A stretch of DNA of 64,000 nucleotides from Burkholderiaceae bacterium (GTDB taxonomy: Bacteria > Pseudomonadota > Gammaproteobacteria > Burkholderiales > Burkholderiaceae_C), in contig JACKLN010000002.1 of assembly GCA_024235855.1 (NCBI GenBank), forward strand, positions 186,001 through 250,000. The letters are read 5' to 3'. The notes beneath the pieces were generated by a model. The model saw nothing but the letters and a program-made list of their open reading frames with translations, was not told the DNA's origin and ran no database searches. Both the position numbers and the translations under genes were made by a program. This document shows, one piece after another, positions 7,833-16,392 of this stretch. Position 1 is the first letter of the stretch. Each line of letters begins with the position of its first letter.

Positions 7833-9464
7833 ATGACGACACGAGAAGCAGCCGGCGCGCTGGCGCCGGTGGTGGTGGTGGGCGCAGGCCTCGCGGGCCT
7901 GACGGTGGCGCTGGACGTGGCCGCCCAGCGCAAGGTGATCGTGCTGGCCAAGCGCCGGCTCGACGAAGGCGCCACGGCCTGGGCCCAGGGCGGCATCGTC
8001 GGCGTGCTGGGCGAGGACGACAGCATCGAGTCGCATGTCCGGGATACGCAGGAAGCGGGCGCCGGATTGGTCGACGAGGACACGGCCCGCCATGTGGCGC
8101 GCCACAGCGCCGAGGCGGTGGCCTGGCTGGTGGACGCTGGCGTGCCCTTCACGCACGACCCGGCGGGCCCGCTGGGCCTGCACCTCACCCGCGAGGGTGG
8201 CCATGCGGTGCGCCGCATCGCGCATGCGGCCGATGCCACCGGCAAGGCCATCCACGACGCATTGCTGGCCCGCGCCCGCGCGCACCCGAACATCGAGCTG
8301 CGCGAGCGCTGGATGGCGGTGGACCTGATCACGCAGCATCACGTGGGCGGCGAGCCGCGCTGCCACGGCGTCTACGCGCTGGACATCGACCGCGGCCACG
8401 TGGAGACCTTGCGCTGCGCCGGTGTGGTGCTGGCCACTGGCGGCGTGGGCAAGGTCTACCGCTACACCAGCAACCCCGACACGGCCACCGGCGACGGCAT
8501 CGCCATGGCCTGGCGCGCCGGCTGCCGGGTGGCGAACATGGAATTCATCCAGTTCCACCCCACCTGCCTGTACCACCCGCAGGAGCGCAGCTTTCTCATC
8601 ACCGAGGCGCTGCGCGGCGAGGGTGCCACGCTGCACCTGCCGACGGCCGATGGCGTGGGCGAGCGCTTCATGCCGGCGCACGATGCCCGAGCGGAGCTGG
8701 CGCCGCGCGACATCGTGGCGCGCGCCATCGACTTCGAGATGAAGAAGCACGGTGTCGACCACGTCTGGCTGGACGCCCGGCCCATCGTGGCGGAAAAGGG
8801 CGAGGCGTTCCTGCGCGAGCACTTCCCGACCATCCATGCCCGCTGCCTGGCGCTGGGCATCGACATCACGCACCAGCCGATCCCGGTGGTGCCGGCGGCG
8901 CACTACACCTGCGGCGGCGTGGTGACCGACCTGGACGGCCGCAGCGACCTGCCGGGCCTGTTTGCCGTCGGCGAGACCACCTACACCGGTCTGCACGGCG
9001 CCAACCGCCTGGCCAGCAATTCGCTGCTGGAATGCGTGGTGCTGGGTCGGGGGTGCGCCGGTGCGCTGGTGACCGATGCGGTGGAGCCGCCCGCGCGCCT
9101 GCCCGACTGGGACGACAGCCAGGTCGAGGACGCCGACGAGCAGGTGGTGATCGCGCACAACTGGGACGAGCTTCGGCTCGTGATGTGGAACTACGTGGGC
9201 ATCGTCCGCACGACGAAGCGACTTGAGCGCGCCTTGCACCGCATCAAGCTGCTGCGTGACGAAATCCAGGACTACTACGCCAGCTTCCGCGTCAACCGTG
9301 ACCTGCTGGAACTGCGCAACCTGGTGGTCAACGCGGAACTGATCGTGCGTTCGGCGCTGCGCCGGCACGAAAGCCGCGGGCTGCACTTCAGCCGCGATTT
9401 CCCGCGGGCGCTGCCGGTGAGCTTCCCGACCGTGCTGACCCGCGCGGCCAAGAGCAGCCGCTGA
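7833..9464 (+). CDS. nadB: L-aspartate oxidase
   Basis: NadB oxidises L-aspartate to iminoaspartate with FAD, the first step of de novo NAD synthesis. The 543-residue protein starts with the dinucleotide-binding VVVVGAGLAGL. The succinate-dehydrogenase/aspartate-oxidase active-site blocks follow: WAQGG near residue 50, QFHPTCLY near 245, RGEGATL and LHGANRLASNSLLE near 390. The C-terminal helical domain is complete. NadA and NadC lie just downstream on the other strand, so all three enzymes of the pathway are within 4.2 kb. A weak -10-like TAGAAT is seen at 7776-7781. Confidence 0.95.
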   Translation: MTTREAAGALAPVVVVGAGLAGLTVALDVAAQRKVIVLAKRRLDEGATAWAQGGIVGVLGEDDSIESHVRDTQEAGAGLVDEDTARHVARHSAEAVAWLVDAGVPFTHDPAGPLGLHLTREGGHAVRRIAHAADATGKAIHDALLARARAHPNIELRERWMAVDLITQHHVGGEPRCHGVYALDIDRGHVETLRCAGVVLATGGVGKVYRYTSNPDTATGDGIAMAWRAGCRVANMEFIQFHPTCLYHPQERSFLITEALRGEGATLHLPTADGVGERFMPAHDARAELAPRDIVARAIDFEMKKHGVDHVWLDARPIVAEKGEAFLREHFPTIHARCLALGIDITHQPIPVVPAAHYTCGGVVTDLDGRSDLPGLFAVGETTYTGLHGANRLASNSLLECVVLGRGCAGALVTDAVEPPARLPDWDDSQVEDADEQVVIAHNWDELRLVMWNYVGIVRTTKRLERALHRIKLLRDEIQDYYASFRVNRDLLELRNLVVNAELIVRSALRRHESRGLHFSRDFPRALPVSFPTVLTRAAKSSR

Positions 9465-9473
9465 TTCGTTCAA

Positions 9474-9609
9474 GCCCTTGCACGGATCCGGCTTTGCCGG
9501 TCCGTTGCAAGACGCCCCCTCGGGGGTGAGCCTGGACACGAACCATCTGGGAGATGGTTCGTGCCTGGCGAACGGCAGGCCGCTTGCGGCCTGCGCGGTC
9601 TGCAAGGGC
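9474..9609. repeat. Structured intergenic element: 9-bp terminal inverted repeats enclosing four hairpins
   Basis: The ends GCCCTTGCA (9474-9482) and TGCAAGGGC (9601-9609) are perfect inverted repeats. Inside are four hairpins: 9483-9504 (CCGGC/GCCGG core, TTT loop), 9515-9526 (CCCCC/GGGGG), 9537-9563 (12-bp perfect stem, three-base loop) and 9575-9594 (9-bp perfect stem, TT loop). It sits between the convergent nadB and ComFB-like genes. The layout fits a REP/BIME-like or MITE-like dispersed repeat. It may also stop transcription from both sides, though there is no clear T-tract. Confidence 0.7.
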
Positions 9610-9634
9610 AGCGACCGGCGGGGGCGTTGGGGGC

Positions 9635-9925
9635 CTAGGACCTTGCGCGCATCGCGGTGCGCGCCTGCACGAAACCGAACGCGTAGTCCACGGCGTCGGC
9701 CACGGCCTTGTCGTGCTCGGCCCGCTCGCGCTCGGTCTGGTAGAAGGCCAGGTCCACCTTGTGGCGGATGTAGCGCGGCTGCAGGCGGTTGAGCGCCACG
9801 CAGGCCACGTCGGCCAGCAGGTCCTCGCGGTCGGCCAGACCGGGGTAGCGGTCCGTGGCGTCCTGAACGGCGGCAAACACCGCCTGCTCGTTGTGGTTGC
9901 GGATGGAGGTGAAGTCGGCGCTCAT
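9635..9925 (-). CDS. ComFB-family small protein
   Basis: The 96-residue protein matches the late competence ComFB family in length and in its central block DLLADVACVALNRLQPRYIRHKVDLAFY. The conserved N-R-L-x-P-R-Y core is clear near residue 46. In other bacteria ComFB-type proteins are small helical cytoplasmic proteins, and some bind cyclic di-nucleotides. Nothing here shows which role applies. It lies 37 bases after nadC on the same strand and may be read from the nadA-nadC transcript. The structured repeat lies just beyond its stop. Confidence 0.75.
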   Translation of the reverse strand: MSADFTSIRNHNEQAVFAAVQDATDRYPGLADREDLLADVACVALNRLQPRYIRHKVDLAFYQTERERAEHDKAVADAVDYAFGFVQARTAMRARS

Positions 9926-9962
9926 CCGTCGGTTGTCGGCCGCTTCCGAGTCGACTTGAGCG

Positions 9963-10820
9963 TCAGACCACGCGCATCGAGAAGTCGACCGCCGTGACGT
10001 CCTTGGTCAGCCGGCCGATCGAGATGCGGTGCACGCCGGTGGCGGCGATGTCGCGCAGCTGCTCGATGCCCACGCCGCCTGAGACCTCCAGCTCGGCCCG
10101 TTCGCCGGCCATGGCCACGGCTGCCCGCATGCGCGGCAGGTCGAAGTTGTCCAGCAGCACGCTTTTCGCGCCATGCTCCAGCGCCTCGGCCAGCTGGTCC
10201 AGGGTCTCGACCTCGATCTGGATCTCCACGCCGGCATCCAGCGCGCGCGCGGCGGCCAGCACCTGCGGGATGCCGCCGGCCGCGGCGATGTGGTTTTCCT
10301 TGATCAGGATGCCGGCGTACAGCGCCAGGCGCTGGTTCTGACCACCGCCCATGCGCACCGCGTACTTCTGCGCCAGGCGAAGGCCGGGGATGGTCTTGCG
10401 CGTGTCCAGGATGGCGCAGCCATGCGCGCGCGGGCTGGCGCCGGCCACGGCGTCCACATGGCGGCGGGTGATCGTGGCCGTGCCGCTGAGCAGTTGCAGG
10501 AAGTTCAGCGCCGGGCGCTCCGCGGCCAGCAGGGCGCGGCCGTCGGCCTCGATGGTGACCACCGGCTGGTCGGGCACGGTCCAGGCGCCGTCCTCGAAGG
10601 CCCAGTCCAGGTGGGCCGACGGGTCCAGACGCCGGAAGACGCCATCGAACCAGTCGCGGCCGCAGAGCACGGCGCGTTCGCGCGCGATCACGCGGGCCCG
10701 CACGCGGCGGCCGGCGGGCACGAGCATGCCGGTCCAGTCGCCGCGGCCGATGTCCTCGGCCAGCGCTTCCATGATGTTGCGCTGGCGGGCGTCCTCGAGG
10801 GTCTCGTTGTGTTCGAACAT
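9963..10820 (-). CDS. nadC: Nicotinate-nucleotide diphosphorylase (carboxylating), quinolinate phosphoribosyltransferase
   Basis: NadC converts quinolinate and PRPP to nicotinate mononucleotide and CO2. The 285-residue sequence has the family marks ALAEDIGRGDWT near residue 18, RPALNFLQLLSGTAT near 103, DTRKTIPGLR near 138, KYAVRMGGGQNQR near 152 (PRPP/quinolinate-binding Arg and Lys), and the C-terminal barrel ending VSGGVGIEQL. It is 12 bases downstream of nadA on the same strand, a clear two-gene biosynthetic unit, with nadB nearby. Confidence 0.95.
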   Translation of the reverse strand: MFEHNETLEDARQRNIMEALAEDIGRGDWTGMLVPAGRRVRARVIARERAVLCGRDWFDGVFRRLDPSAHLDWAFEDGAWTVPDQPVVTIEADGRALLAAERPALNFLQLLSGTATITRRHVDAVAGASPRAHGCAILDTRKTIPGLRLAQKYAVRMGGGQNQRLALYAGILIKENHIAAAGGIPQVLAAARALDAGVEIQIEVETLDQLAEALEHGAKSVLLDNFDLPRMRAAVAMAGERAELEVSGGVGIEQLRDIAATGVHRISIGRLTKDVTAVDFSMRVV

Positions 10821-10832
10821 GCTCGTTCCGCT

Positions 10833-11939
10833 TCAGGCCGCGCCGATGTGGCGCACGAGGCCGGGCGTCTGCAGTACCGCGGGGTGCGCCGCGGTGAAGT
10901 CCAGCATGCGCTCGATGCAGCCCAGGGCCTGGGCCCGGGTGGGCTCGGGCACGTGGATCTCGCCGCTGCCCTGTTCCAGGCAGGCGACGATGCCCTGCAG
11001 CGCATTCATCGCCATCCAGGGGCAGTGCGCGCAGCTCTTGCAGGTGGCGCTGCGGCCGGCGGTGGGGGCCTCGATCAGCGTCTTGTCCGGCGCGAGCTGC
11101 CGGATGCGGTGCATCAGGCCGTTGTCGGTGGCGATGATGTAGGCGGGTGCGTCGCCCTTGAGCACCGCGTTGAGGATCTGCGTGGTCGAGCCCACGACGT
11201 CGGCCTGCGCCACCACGCTGGCCGGCGATTCCGGGTGCACCAGCACCTTGGCCTCGGGGTGATCGCGCTTGAGCAGGTCCAGCTCCAGGCCCTTGAACTC
11301 GTCGTGCACGATGCAGGCGCCGTTCCACAGCAGCATGTCGGCGCCGGTCTGCTCCTGGATGTAGCGGCCGAGGTGGCGGTCGGGCGCCCAGAGGATCTTC
11401 TGGCCCTGGTCCTTCAGGTGGTTGACGATGCCCAGCGCGCAGGAACTGGTCACCATCCAGTCGGCGCGCGCCTTCACCGCGGCGCTGGTGTTGGCGTAGA
11501 CGACCACGGTGCGGTCGGGGTGGGCGTCGCAGAAGGCGGCGAACTCGTCTGCCGGGCAGCCCAGGTCCAGGCTGCAGGTGGCGTCGAGGTCGGGCATCAG
11601 CACGCGCTTGTCCGGGCTGAGGATCTTGGCCGACTCGCCCATGAAGCGCACGCCGGCCACCACCAGCGTCTTCGCCGGATGGTCGCGGCCGAAGCGCGCC
11701 ATCTCCAGCGAATCGGCCACGCAGCCGCCGGTTTCCAGCGCCAGGTCCTGGATGTCGCCGTCGACGTAGTAGTGCGCCACCAGCACCGCGTCGTGCGCCT
11801 TCAGCAGGGCCTGGATGCGCGCCTTGGCGGCGTCGCGCTGGGGCGGCGTCAGGGCCTCGGGCACCTTGGCCCAGGCGTGCGCAGTGCAGCTGGCACCGTC
11901 GTGGTCCTGGCGGGTGTAGTCGTAGAGCACTTGTTCCAT
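10833..11939 (-). CDS. nadA: Quinolinate synthase
   Basis: NadA condenses iminoaspartate with dihydroxyacetone phosphate to quinolinate with a 4Fe-4S cluster. The protein has 368 residues. Cysteines 122, 209 and 306 have the same spacing (87 and 97 residues) as the three cluster ligands of the E. coli enzyme, so the active site is intact. Other conserved blocks are VAHYYVDGDIQ near 54, GVRFMGESAKIL near 96 and the HPE near 235. The start at 11939 is chosen because the protein aligns in length from there; the frame is open further upstream into the AraC gene region. Confidence 0.93.
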   Translation of the reverse strand: MEQVLYDYTRQDHDGASCTAHAWAKVPEALTPPQRDAAKARIQALLKAHDAVLVAHYYVDGDIQDLALETGGCVADSLEMARFGRDHPAKTLVVAGVRFMGESAKILSPDKRVLMPDLDATCSLDLGCPADEFAAFCDAHPDRTVVVYANTSAAVKARADWMVTSSCALGIVNHLKDQGQKILWAPDRHLGRYIQEQTGADMLLWNGACIVHDEFKGLELDLLKRDHPEAKVLVHPESPASVVAQADVVGSTTQILNAVLKGDAPAYIIATDNGLMHRIRQLAPDKTLIEAPTAGRSATCKSCAHCPWMAMNALQGIVACLEQGSGEIHVPEPTRAQALGCIERMLDFTAAHPAVLQTPGLVRHIGAA

Positions 11940-11950
11940 GGCGATGACGG

Positions 11951-12895
11951 TCAGCGCGCGCGGTTCGCGGCGGGGGAGGGGGATGCTACAGGGGGATGCA
12001 CCGCGGCGCCGGCCAGCAGTTGCGTGGGCGGCAGGCCGACGGAGCGCCGAACCATGGCGCTGAAGGCACTGGCGCTGGCGTAGCCCAGTTCCGCGGCGAT
12101 GTGCGCCATCGGCCGCCGCTGTGCGGCCATGGCCAGCGCGCGCGCCAGCAGCACCTGCTGGCGCCAGGCACCGAAGTTCGTGCCGAGTTCGCTGCGGAAC
12201 AGGCGTGCCACGGTGCGCACGCTGGCGCCGGCCTCGGCGGCCCAGGCGTCCAGCCGGTCGTGGCGCAGCGGGTCGTCGATGACGGCCTCGCACAGGGCAC
12301 GCAGGCGCTTGTCGCTGGGCAGTTCCACGCCCAGCGGCACCGGCCGGGCGCGCGCCAGTTCATCGGCCACAAGGCGCGCCAGCAGGGCCTCGCGTGCGGG
12401 CGGCAGGGCGTCGCCCGGGTCCGAGGCCAGCTGAGGCACCAGCTCGCGCAGCAGCGGCGAGACCTCGAGCACGCGGCAGCGGGTCCAGTCGCCCGCCGGG
12501 TCGCCATCCAGCGGCGCCGGGCCCTGGCCGGCCCGGGCTTCCTGCAGGTACAGCGTGCGCAGTTCGGCGCGTTCCACCACGGTCACCGCATGCTCCACGC
12601 CGGGCGGCACCCACACCGCGCGCGATGGCGGCACGATGAAGCTGTGCTGCTCGGCCTCCACGCGGCACACGCCGGCGGTGGAGAACACCACCTGCGCCCA
12701 GGGGTGGCTGTGCGGCACCACGCGGGCCTGGGTGTCCAGCACGCGCACCTTGGCGCGCACCGGGCGCGCCGGCGTCGGTGCATAGCGCAGCGGGTCCAGC
12801 GGCAGCAGGGCGTCGGGCGACGGCGTGCGGCGGTGTCGGGGACCCACGGAACGCGTGGTGGCTGGCATGGCCGAAATGCGACAGAACTTGGCCAT
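11951..12895 (-). CDS. AraC-family transcriptional regulator (cupin type)
   Basis: The 314-residue regulator has an N-terminal cupin-like sensor (PHSHPWAQVVFSTAG near residue 61, VPPGVEHAV near 96) and two C-terminal helix-turn-helix units (AEAGASVRTVARLFRSELG near 230 and HIAAELGYASASAFSAMVRR near 270). This arrangement matches NimR/YeaM-like regulators. These are often divergent from an MFS exporter, as here. The start is uncertain: ATG at 12895 or 12868 (nine residues shorter). The shorter form would leave a 69-base divergent promoter region rather than 42. Confidence 0.88.
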   Translation of the reverse strand: MAKFCRISAMPATTRSVGPRHRRTPSPDALLPLDPLRYAPTPARPVRAKVRVLDTQARVVPHSHPWAQVVFSTAGVCRVEAEQHSFIVPPSRAVWVPPGVEHAVTVVERAELRTLYLQEARAGQGPAPLDGDPAGDWTRCRVLEVSPLLRELVPQLASDPGDALPPAREALLARLVADELARARPVPLGVELPSDKRLRALCEAVIDDPLRHDRLDAWAAEAGASVRTVARLFRSELGTNFGAWRQQVLLARALAMAAQRRPMAHIAAELGYASASAFSAMVRRSVGLPPTQLLAGAAVHPPVASPSPAANRAR

Positions 12896-12937
12896 CTATC
12901 GTAACGTGGCCGGTGAACGCCCTTCTACAGTGCGGTC

Positions 12938-14164
12938 ATGACGCCCCAACGCCGCCGCCAGGACCTGACCACGATCTCGCTGATCGGCGTCGCCCATGGC
13001 ACCTCGCACTTCTTCCACATGCTGCTGCCGCCGCTGTTTCCGGTGTTCATCCGGGACTTCGGGCTGAGCTACGCGGAACTCGGCCTGCTGGTCAGCAGCT
13101 TCTTCGTGATCTCGGGCATCGGCCAGGCGCTGGCCGGCTTCGTCGTCGACCGCGTGGGCGCGCGCCCCATCCTGTTCGCCGCCCTGGCGTGTTTCGTCGG
13201 CGCCGGCGTGGCCGCGTCGATGGCCCAGGGCTTCTGGACGCTGATGCTGGCCGCGGCGCTGGCCGGCGTGGGCAACTGCCCCTTCCACCCGGCGGACTTC
13301 ACGGTGCTGAACAAGCGCGTCTCGCAACCGCGGCTGGGGCACGCGTTCTCGGTGCACGGCATCTCCGGCAACCTGGGGTGGGCGGCCGCGCCGGTGTTCC
13401 TGATCGGCCTGCAGTCGGCCACCGGGAGTTGGCGCCTCGCCTGCCTGGGCGCTGCGGCCTGGGCGGCGCTGGTGATCGTGGCGCTGTGGATCGGCCGCGA
13501 CGCCATCGACGACAGCCAGGGCGCCTGGCACAAACCGGCTGGCGCCGCGGCCCTGGCGCCGGAGCATCCGCTGGCCTTTCTGCGTCTGCCGTCGGTGTGG
13601 CTGTGCTTCAGCTTCTTCTTCTGGAGCACGGCGGCGCTGTCGGCGATGCAGAGCTTCGCCGGCCCGGCGCTGGGCGCCATGCATGGCCTGCCGCTGGCGG
13701 CCACCGCCTTCGTCGTCACCGGCTACATGCTCTGCGGCGCCGCCGGCATGGTGGTGGGCGGCTTCCTGGTGGCGCGCGCCGAACGGCTGGAGCGGGTGAT
13801 CGGCCTGGCCATGAGCGCTTCGGCCGTGGCGCTGCTGGTGGTGGCCAGCGGCGCGCTGCCCGGCACGCTGGCGATGGCCCTCGCCGCCATGGCCGGCTTC
13901 GGCACCGGGCTGGCCGGGCCGTCACGCGACATGCTGATCAAGCGTGCTGCGCCGCCCGGCGCCACCGGGCGGGTGTATGGCACCGTGTATTCGGGTCTGG
14001 ACGTGGGCTTTGCGCTGGCCGCACCGGTGTTCGGCTGGTTGATGGACCACGGCCAGCCAGCCAGCGTGTTCGTCGGCGCGGCCATCGCGCTGGCGCTTGG
14101 GGTGGCCTCGGCCGGCCTGGTGGGCCTGCGCATCCACCGGCCGGCGGTACAGTCGCCGGCATGA
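12938..14164 (+). CDS. MFS transporter (fosmidomycin-resistance-like)
   Basis: The 408-residue protein has about 12 hydrophobic segments and major-facilitator features, including DRVGARPIL in the loop after helix 2 and a second-half repeat. The N-terminal pattern (VAHGTSHFFHMLLPPLFP) resembles the Fsr/fosmidomycin-resistance branch of exporters. It lies in the inner membrane and probably exports a small acid or drug. Its stop overlaps the start of the thiamine-diphosphate enzyme, and the divergent AraC gene is its likely regulator. Confidence 0.85.
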   Translation: MTPQRRRQDLTTISLIGVAHGTSHFFHMLLPPLFPVFIRDFGLSYAELGLLVSSFFVISGIGQALAGFVVDRVGARPILFAALACFVGAGVAASMAQGFWTLMLAAALAGVGNCPFHPADFTVLNKRVSQPRLGHAFSVHGISGNLGWAAAPVFLIGLQSATGSWRLACLGAAAWAALVIVALWIGRDAIDDSQGAWHKPAGAAALAPEHPLAFLRLPSVWLCFSFFFWSTAALSAMQSFAGPALGAMHGLPLAATAFVVTGYMLCGAAGMVVGGFLVARAERLERVIGLAMSASAVALLVVASGALPGTLAMALAAMAGFGTGLAGPSRDMLIKRAAPPGATGRVYGTVYSGLDVGFALAAPVFGWLMDHGQPASVFVGAAIALALGVASAGLVGLRIHRPAVQSPA

Positions 14165-15867
14165 CGACGCACCCCTCACGTCCCGCGGGCCATGCCCTGG
14201 TCGAGGCCCTGGTTGCCCAGGGCGTGGAAACCGCTTTCGGTGTGCCTGGCGAGAGCTTCCTGGCCGTGCTCGACGGCTTCCACGAACACCGCGAGCGAAT
14301 CCGTTTCATCGCCTGCCGGCAGGAAGGCGGCGCCGCCTTCATGGCCGAGGCCCAGGGCAAGCTCAGTGGCAGGCCGGGTATCTGCTTCGTCACCCGCGGG
14401 CCTGGGGCCACCAACGCCAGCATCGGCATCCACACCGCGTTCCAGGACTCCACGCCGATGGTGGTCTTCGTCGGCCAGGTCGCCAGCGACCAGCGCGACC
14501 GCGAGGCTTTCCAGGAACTGGACTACCGCCAGTTCTTCTCCCCGGGCACGCTGGGCATGGCCAAGTGGGTGGCCGAGATCCAGGACCCCGACCGCGTGCC
14601 GGAGTACGTGGCGCGCGCCTTTCACACCGCGCTGCAGGGCCGACCGGGCCCGGTGGTGCTGGCCCTGCCCGAGGACATGCTGACCCAGCCCACGGCTGCG
14701 CCGGTGCTGCCGCTGGCGAAACCGGCCGTGGCCTGGCCCGCGCCCGGCGGGCTGCGGGACCTGCGGCGGATGCTGCTGGAGGCGCAGCGCCCGCTGGTCA
14801 TCGCCGGCGGCAACGGCTGGGACGCCGAAGGCTGCGCCGCGCTGCAACGCTTCGCCGAGAACTGGCAGCTGCCGGTGGCCTGCGGCTTCCGCTTCCAGGA
14901 CACCTTCGACAACCGCCACCCGCAGTACGCCGGCGACGTGGGCATCGGCATCAATCCGAAGCTGGCAGCCCGCGTGCGCGAAGCGGATCTGATCATCGCC
15001 CTGGGCATCCGCCTGGGCGAGATGACCACCGGCGGCTACACGCTGCTGACGCCGCCGAAGGCGGCACAGAAGCTGGTGCACGTGCATGCCGGCCCGGAGG
15101 AACTGGGCCGCGTCTACGCTGCCGACCTGCTGCTGCAGGCCGCGCCCAGTGCGGCGGCCAAGGCGCTGGAATCGCTGACAGCGCCGCCGGAACTGCCCTG
15201 GCGCGCCTGGACCGATGCCGCTGCGGCCGACTACGCCGCCAACCACGAGGCCCCGCCGGTGGCGCCGCTGGACCTGGCGGTGGTGATGAAGACCGTGCAG
15301 CGCCTGGCCCCGGCCGACACCGTCTACACCAACGGCGCCGGCAACTACAGCGGCTGGCTGCACCGCTACGTGCGCTACTTCGGCCTGCAGCACCACGGCC
15401 GCACGCAGCTGGCGCCGACGTCAGGCGCCATGGGCTACGGCCTGCCGGCCGCCGTGGGCGCCGCGCTGCTGTACCCGGAACGCACGGTGGTCAACGTCGC
15501 CGGCGACGGCGACTTCCTGATGACCGGCCAGGAACTGGCCACCGCCACCGGCTATGGCGCGAAGCGGTTGATCAGCATCGTGGTCGACAACGGCAGCTAC
15601 GGCACCATCCGCATGCACCAGGAGCGGGAGTACCCGGGGCGGGTGAGCGGCAGCGACCTGTTCAACCCCGACTTCGCCGCCTTCGCCCGCGCTTTCGGCT
15701 GGCACGCGGCGCGGGTGGAAAGCACCGCGGACTTCGAGCCGGCCTTCGCCGAAGCCCTGGCAGCAGGCCGCCCCGCGCTGCTGCACCTGAAGCTCGACAC
15801 CGACGTGATCACCAGCCGCACGACGCTGACGGCCATCCGCGACGGTGCCCGCCAGCGGGGGCGGTAA
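14161..15867 (+). CDS. Thiamine-diphosphate-dependent enzyme (acetolactate synthase large-subunit-like)
   Basis: The 568-residue protein has the three domains of the acetolactate-synthase/oxalyl-CoA-decarboxylase family. The catalytic Glu is in CRQEGGAAFMAEA near residue 54. The ThDP motif GDGDFLMTGQ starts near 447 and ends with the N-G-S of VDNGSYGT. Such enzymes cleave or join 2-oxo acids. No small regulatory subunit (ilvN) is adjacent, so this is probably a catabolic relative rather than the isoleucine/valine enzyme. The start codon overlaps the transporter stop (ATGA), so the enzyme and the MFS protein probably act on the same compound class. Confidence 0.85.
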   Translation: MTTHPSRPAGHALVEALVAQGVETAFGVPGESFLAVLDGFHEHRERIRFIACRQEGGAAFMAEAQGKLSGRPGICFVTRGPGATNASIGIHTAFQDSTPMVVFVGQVASDQRDREAFQELDYRQFFSPGTLGMAKWVAEIQDPDRVPEYVARAFHTALQGRPGPVVLALPEDMLTQPTAAPVLPLAKPAVAWPAPGGLRDLRRMLLEAQRPLVIAGGNGWDAEGCAALQRFAENWQLPVACGFRFQDTFDNRHPQYAGDVGIGINPKLAARVREADLIIALGIRLGEMTTGGYTLLTPPKAAQKLVHVHAGPEELGRVYAADLLLQAAPSAAAKALESLTAPPELPWRAWTDAAAADYAANHEAPPVAPLDLAVVMKTVQRLAPADTVYTNGAGNYSGWLHRYVRYFGLQHHGRTQLAPTSGAMGYGLPAAVGAALLYPERTVVNVAGDGDFLMTGQELATATGYGAKRLISIVVDNGSYGTIRMHQEREYPGRVSGSDLFNPDFAAFARAFGWHAARVESTADFEPAFAEALAAGRPALLHLKLDTDVITSRTTLTAIRDGARQRGR

Positions 15868-15881
15868 AGTCGGTTTGTCCA

Positions 15882-15907
15882 AACCCAACCGACCGAACCC
15901 AACCGAC
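15882..15907. repeat. Short direct repeat upstream of kbp
   Basis: A 14-base unit, AACCCAACCGACCG, is present almost twice in tandem just before the ribosome-binding site of the BON-LysM gene. It is the only intergenic tandem repeat I noticed in the window. Its function is unknown. Confidence 0.5.
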
Positions 15908-15917
15908 AGGAGGAACC

Positions 15918-16382
15918 ATGGGTCTGCTCAGTTTCATCAAGGAAGCCGGCGAGAAGCTGTTCGGCATCGGCAGCGCGAAGGCCGCCGAGCCGCCCAAGCC
16001 CGAGGTCGCGGCGCAGTCCATCGTCGACTACATCAAGCAGCAGGGCATCGCCACCGACGGGCTGAACGTCAGCTTCGACCCGGCCACGGAGACGGTCACC
16101 GTCGACGGCCAGGTGGCCGACCAGGCCACGAAGGAGAAGATCCTGCTGTGCTGCGGCAACGTGGCCGGGGTGGCCAAGGTCAACGACCTGATCGTCGTGA
16201 AGACGCCCGCACCCGAGGCGCAGTACCACACCGTGGTCAGCGGCGACAACCTGTCGAAGATCGCCAAGAAGTTCTATGGCGACGCCAACAAGTACCCGGT
16301 GATCTTCGAGGCCAACAAGCCCATGCTCAAGCACCCGGACAAGATCTACCCGGGCCAGATGCTGCGCATCCCGCCGCTGTGA
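15918..16382 (+). CDS. kbp: BON and LysM domain protein (Kbp/YgaU-like potassium-binding protein)
   Basis: The 154-residue protein has an N-terminal BON domain (about residues 30-95, ending NVAGVAKVNDLIVV) and a C-terminal LysM domain (about 102-154, YHTVVSGDNLSKIAKKFYGDAN and YPGQMLRIP). This is the exact architecture and length of E. coli Kbp (YgaU), a cytoplasmic protein that binds K+ and is made under salt stress. There is no signal peptide, in line with a cytoplasmic place despite the LysM domain. A strong AGGAGG site lies eight bases before the ATG. Confidence 0.9.
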   Translation: MGLLSFIKEAGEKLFGIGSAKAAEPPKPEVAAQSIVDYIKQQGIATDGLNVSFDPATETVTVDGQVADQATKEKILLCCGNVAGVAKVNDLIVVKTPAPEAQYHTVVSGDNLSKIAKKFYGDANKYPVIFEANKPMLKHPDKIYPGQMLRIPPL

Positions 16383-16392
16383 GCCATCGGCC

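Noticed and set aside
10173..12083. A 636-codon + strand open frame
   Set aside because: It is antisense to nadC and nadA, which both have full active-site motifs. Its protein is a low-complexity mix.
14161..15867. Biosynthetic acetolactate synthase (ilvB/ilvI)
   Set aside because: No small-subunit gene or other ilv gene is nearby, and it is coupled to an MFS exporter under an AraC gene. A catabolic or other ThDP enzyme is more likely.
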